Source: Krumholzibacterium sp965370495 (GTDB lineage: Bacteria; Krumholzibacteriota; Krumholzibacteriia; Krumholzibacteriales; Krumholzibacteriaceae). From it: a DNA stretch of 6,949 nt. The notes under the pieces are model-generated. The model was not told the origin of the DNA. It worked only from the letters and a program-made list of their open reading frames with translations, and did not search any database. The position numbers and the translations under genes were made by a program. The DNA lies in assembly GCA_965370495.1 (NCBI GenBank), contig CBDUUV010000117.1, positions 1 to 6,949 of the forward strand. Direction: 5' to 3'. Shown here piece after piece: positions 6,647 through 6,949 of this stretch (the stretch's first letter is position 1; each line of letters starts with the position of its first letter).

Positions 6647-6949
6647 ATGAAACGCGAAGAGGCCGCAAGGCGCGCGCTGGAACTGCGCGGCATGATCAAC
6701 AAACACAACCACCTGTACTACGTCCGGGATGCCCCCGACATTTCCGATTCGGAATATGACAGGCTATTGCGTGAACTCATGGATATCGAGCGGGCCTTTC
6801 CGGAACTCGTGGAGATCACCTCTCCTACGCAGCGTGTCGGCGCCGAACCGGGAAGTGAGCTCCCCGGAGTCAAGCACCTCAAGCCGATGCTCAGCCTTGA
6901 TTCTACAACAAGCCCTGATGAGGCCAGGGAATTTGACGCCAGGCTGAAA
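6647..6949 (+). CDS. ligA: NAD-dependent DNA ligase LigA, N-terminal part, cut by window end
   Basis: The first 101 codons of LigA are present and the frame is open to the last base of the window. LigA seals nicks between Okazaki fragments and in repair, using NAD+ to adenylate itself. The visible part is domain Ia, which binds the NMN half of NAD+. HLYYVRDAP is followed by ISDSEYDRLLREL. By hand alignment to E. coli LigA, the NMN-contacting residues Y22, D32, Y35 and D36 correspond to Y24, D34, Y37 and D38 here, and all are kept. FPEL, SPTQRVG and PMLSLD follow in the expected order and spacing. The adenylation lysine motif KxDG should lie just beyond the window edge. The start is supported by a good ribosome binding site. 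Nothing links ligase chemically to the upstream glucan genes; it is probably a neighbour sharing the transcript. Confidence 0.95.
   Translation, partial: MKREEAARRALELRGMINKHNHLYYVRDAPDISDSEYDRLLRELMDIERAFPELVEITSPTQRVGAEPGSELPGVKHLKPMLSLDSTTSPDEAREFDARLK

Noticed and set aside
6729..6947. 72-codon + strand frame inside ligA
   Set aside because: It is a shifted frame within the clearly conserved LigA N-terminal domain and has no recognisable motif.

Overview
The window is bacterial. It ends in the start of an NAD-dependent DNA ligase, an enzyme essentially confined to bacteria. All five protein genes lie on the + strand with tight spacing. I cannot name the species. The gene mix (surface repeat protein, DUF4912 protein and two GH57 enzymes) fits an uncultured bacterium of the FCB, Planctomycetes, Nitrospirae or deltaproteobacterial type, but this is a weak inference.

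Layout. (1) Positions 2-964 hold the 3' part of a long repeat-protein gene whose start lies upstream of the window. It consists of twelve 16-residue (48-bp) GISxGGLANV-type units, then a 14-15-residue repeat domain resembling the LA_2272-type surface repeat family. (2) Positions 965-1263 are intergenic. They hold small palindromes, a perfect 7-bp hairpin, a good sigma70-like promoter, a possible 11-codon leader ORF, and a hairpin that covers the Shine-Dalgarno of the next gene. (3) Positions 1264-6604 hold three genes that look like one operon: a DUF4912 protein with a SAP/Rho-N-like N-terminus and a very basic histone-H1-like linker; a GH57 1,4-alpha-glucan branching enzyme overlapping it by ATGA; and, 14 bp on, a GH57 enzyme with a DUF3536 C-terminal region. 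(4) From 6647 to the window end is the first 101 codons of ligA, 42 bp after the operon and possibly co-transcribed with it.

How the genes may work together. The branching enzyme introduces alpha-1,6 branches into an alpha-glucan, probably a glycogen-like store. The second GH57 protein keeps both predicted catalytic acids and probably acts on a related alpha-glucan, but its substrate is not known. The DUF4912 protein is translationally coupled to the branching enzyme. Its beta-rich domains could be an adaptor or glucan-binding module, and its basic N-terminal half suggests binding to a polyanion such as nucleic acid. That link between a nucleic-acid-like binding module and glucan enzymes is the least explained part of the window. 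The repeat protein upstream appears to be a separate transcription unit.
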